Part shown: positions 63,557-64,000 of the stretch, one piece after another
Layout of the letters: each line of letters begins with the position of its first letter
Numbering within the stretch: position 1 is the first letter of the stretch
DNA from: Terriglobia bacterium
GTDB lineage: Bacteria > Acidobacteriota > Terriglobia > UBA7540
Direction: 5' to 3'
DNA: 64,000 nt
Assembly: GCA_035712365.1 (NCBI GenBank)
Contig: DASTAW010000050.1
Span: 1-64,000, forward strand
Made by a program: the position numbers and the translations under genes
The notes under the pieces: generated by a model
Seen by the model: only the letters and a program-made list of their open reading frames with translations
Told to the model about the DNA's origin: nothing
Databases searched by the model: none

Positions 63557-64000
63557 CTAACCCACGTAAACACTCAGTTTTGTACCCAGAGCAAGAAAAG
63601 ACTCAAGCCACTCCTGGGCCGCCCTATCACCCGCGGCAGCCTGCGTCCTGGCTTCCTCATATCGCCGCTGCAGAATTTCGTAGAAAACATTTTGCGGCTG
63701 CCAAAGCACCACTTTGAACGGCAACATCCCGGCAATCTCGACCGCCGATCGAAAGGCCTGAAGCCGCTGGATATCATCCGGAGCGTCAAAAGACGCTGCT
63801 GCGAGTCGTTCCAGGTTCCGCCGTATGGCGATTTCCAGCGGCGCCTCGTCCCATGGGACGCCGGCCCGCCGCATCTCATCGAGCAGCGCGCGGACCTGAT
63901 CCGCGTCCAGATTCTCAGACTCGAGAAGCCGCCTCAACTCGGAGTTAAGAGTAAACTCTGCGGCAATTCGAAAATGGCTTGGCTGGGCCATTCCGAGCGA
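63557..64000 (-). CDS. C-terminal part of probable GH57/DUF3536 protein (5' end outside window)
   Basis: About 148 residues are visible and the frame stays open to the window edge, so the gene probably starts outside; ATG 63991 would otherwise give 144 residues. The sequence AEFTLNSELRRLLESENLDA, LEIAIRRNLERLAAASF, LPFKVVLWQPQNVFYEILQR and SFLALGTKLSVYVG resembles the helical DUF3536 C-terminal region found in GH57 alpha-amylase-like proteins. Its position just upstream of treY fits glycan or glycogen metabolism. The catalytic part is not in the window, so this call rests on the C-terminal region and context. Confidence 0.55.
   Translation of the reverse strand, partial: SLGMAQPSHFRIAAEFTLNSELRRLLESENLDADQVRALLDEMRRAGVPWDEAPLEIAIRRNLERLAAASFDAPDDIQRLQAFRSAVEIAGMLPFKVVLWQPQNVFYEILQRRYEEARTQAAAGDRAAQEWLESFLALGTKLSVYVG

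Overview
The window reads as a chromosomal segment of a soil-type Acidobacteriota bacterium, possibly from a metagenome assembly. This is inferred from the overall gene set, a zinc-ribbon insertion in RpoB that I associate with that phylum, an alternative complex III / caa3 oxidase block, the ENARKSTGP-type family protein, and dispersed short palindromic repeats. No 16S gene is present, so the assignment rests on gene content only. Gene density is ordinary and almost every large open frame is recognisable.

Region 1 (1-13.4 kb) is the translation/transcription core on the + strand: the tail of tuf, rpmG, tRNA-Trp, secE, nusG, rplK, rplA, rplJ, rplL, rpoB and rpoC, followed by a small zinc-ribbon protein. 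RpoB carries eight cysteines in four pairs near its N-terminus that are absent from the familiar enterobacterial protein. Region 2 (13.5-24.4 kb) is mixed housekeeping: a four-helix-bundle gene between AT-rich inverted repeats, gatA and gatC (with a repeat inserted between them), a DciA-like gene, maf (apparently leaderless), selB, a HEAT-repeat exported protein, a Gph-type phosphatase, a GalT-like enzyme, MgtC and two small unknown proteins.

Region 3 (24.8-47 kb) is accessory and envelope-related. It holds an exported M48 protease, a polysaccharide deacetylase followed by a DUF4015 glycosidase-like protein, a TPM / nucleotidyltransferase / LemA operon, tRNA-Gln, an M20 peptidase and an amino-acid permease. 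Two tandem GH20 hexosaminidases follow, the upstream one broken by an in-frame amber codon. Next come an ENARKSTGP-family protein flanked by short tandem repeats, a methyltransferase, a 1188-residue TPR + FG-GAP exported protein and a FliA-type sigma factor. Members of one dispersed palindromic repeat family sit in four intergenic gaps.

Region 4 (47.8-60.6 kb) is one long respiratory operon: a sigma70-like promoter, actA-actB-actC-actD-actE-actF (alternative complex III), an unknown small membrane protein, a SCO1-type copper chaperone, and coxB-coxA-coxC-coxD. Electrons would pass from quinol through ACIII and its cytochromes to the cytochrome-c-fused CoxB and a CoxA that carries the YSHP motif of A2-type oxidases. 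Many junctions overlap by a few bases, implying translational coupling. Region 5 (60.6-64 kb) is on the opposite strand: treY (maltooligosyltrehalose synthase) and the C-terminal part of a probable GH57/DUF3536 protein cut by the window edge, pointing to glycogen/trehalose metabolism.

I see no CRISPR array, prophage, transposase or canonical biosynthetic cluster. The least explained items are the RpoB insertion, the unknown protein bridging ACIII and the oxidase, the nucleotidyltransferase with a degenerate catalytic motif between TPM and LemA, and the amber-interrupted GH20 duplicate.
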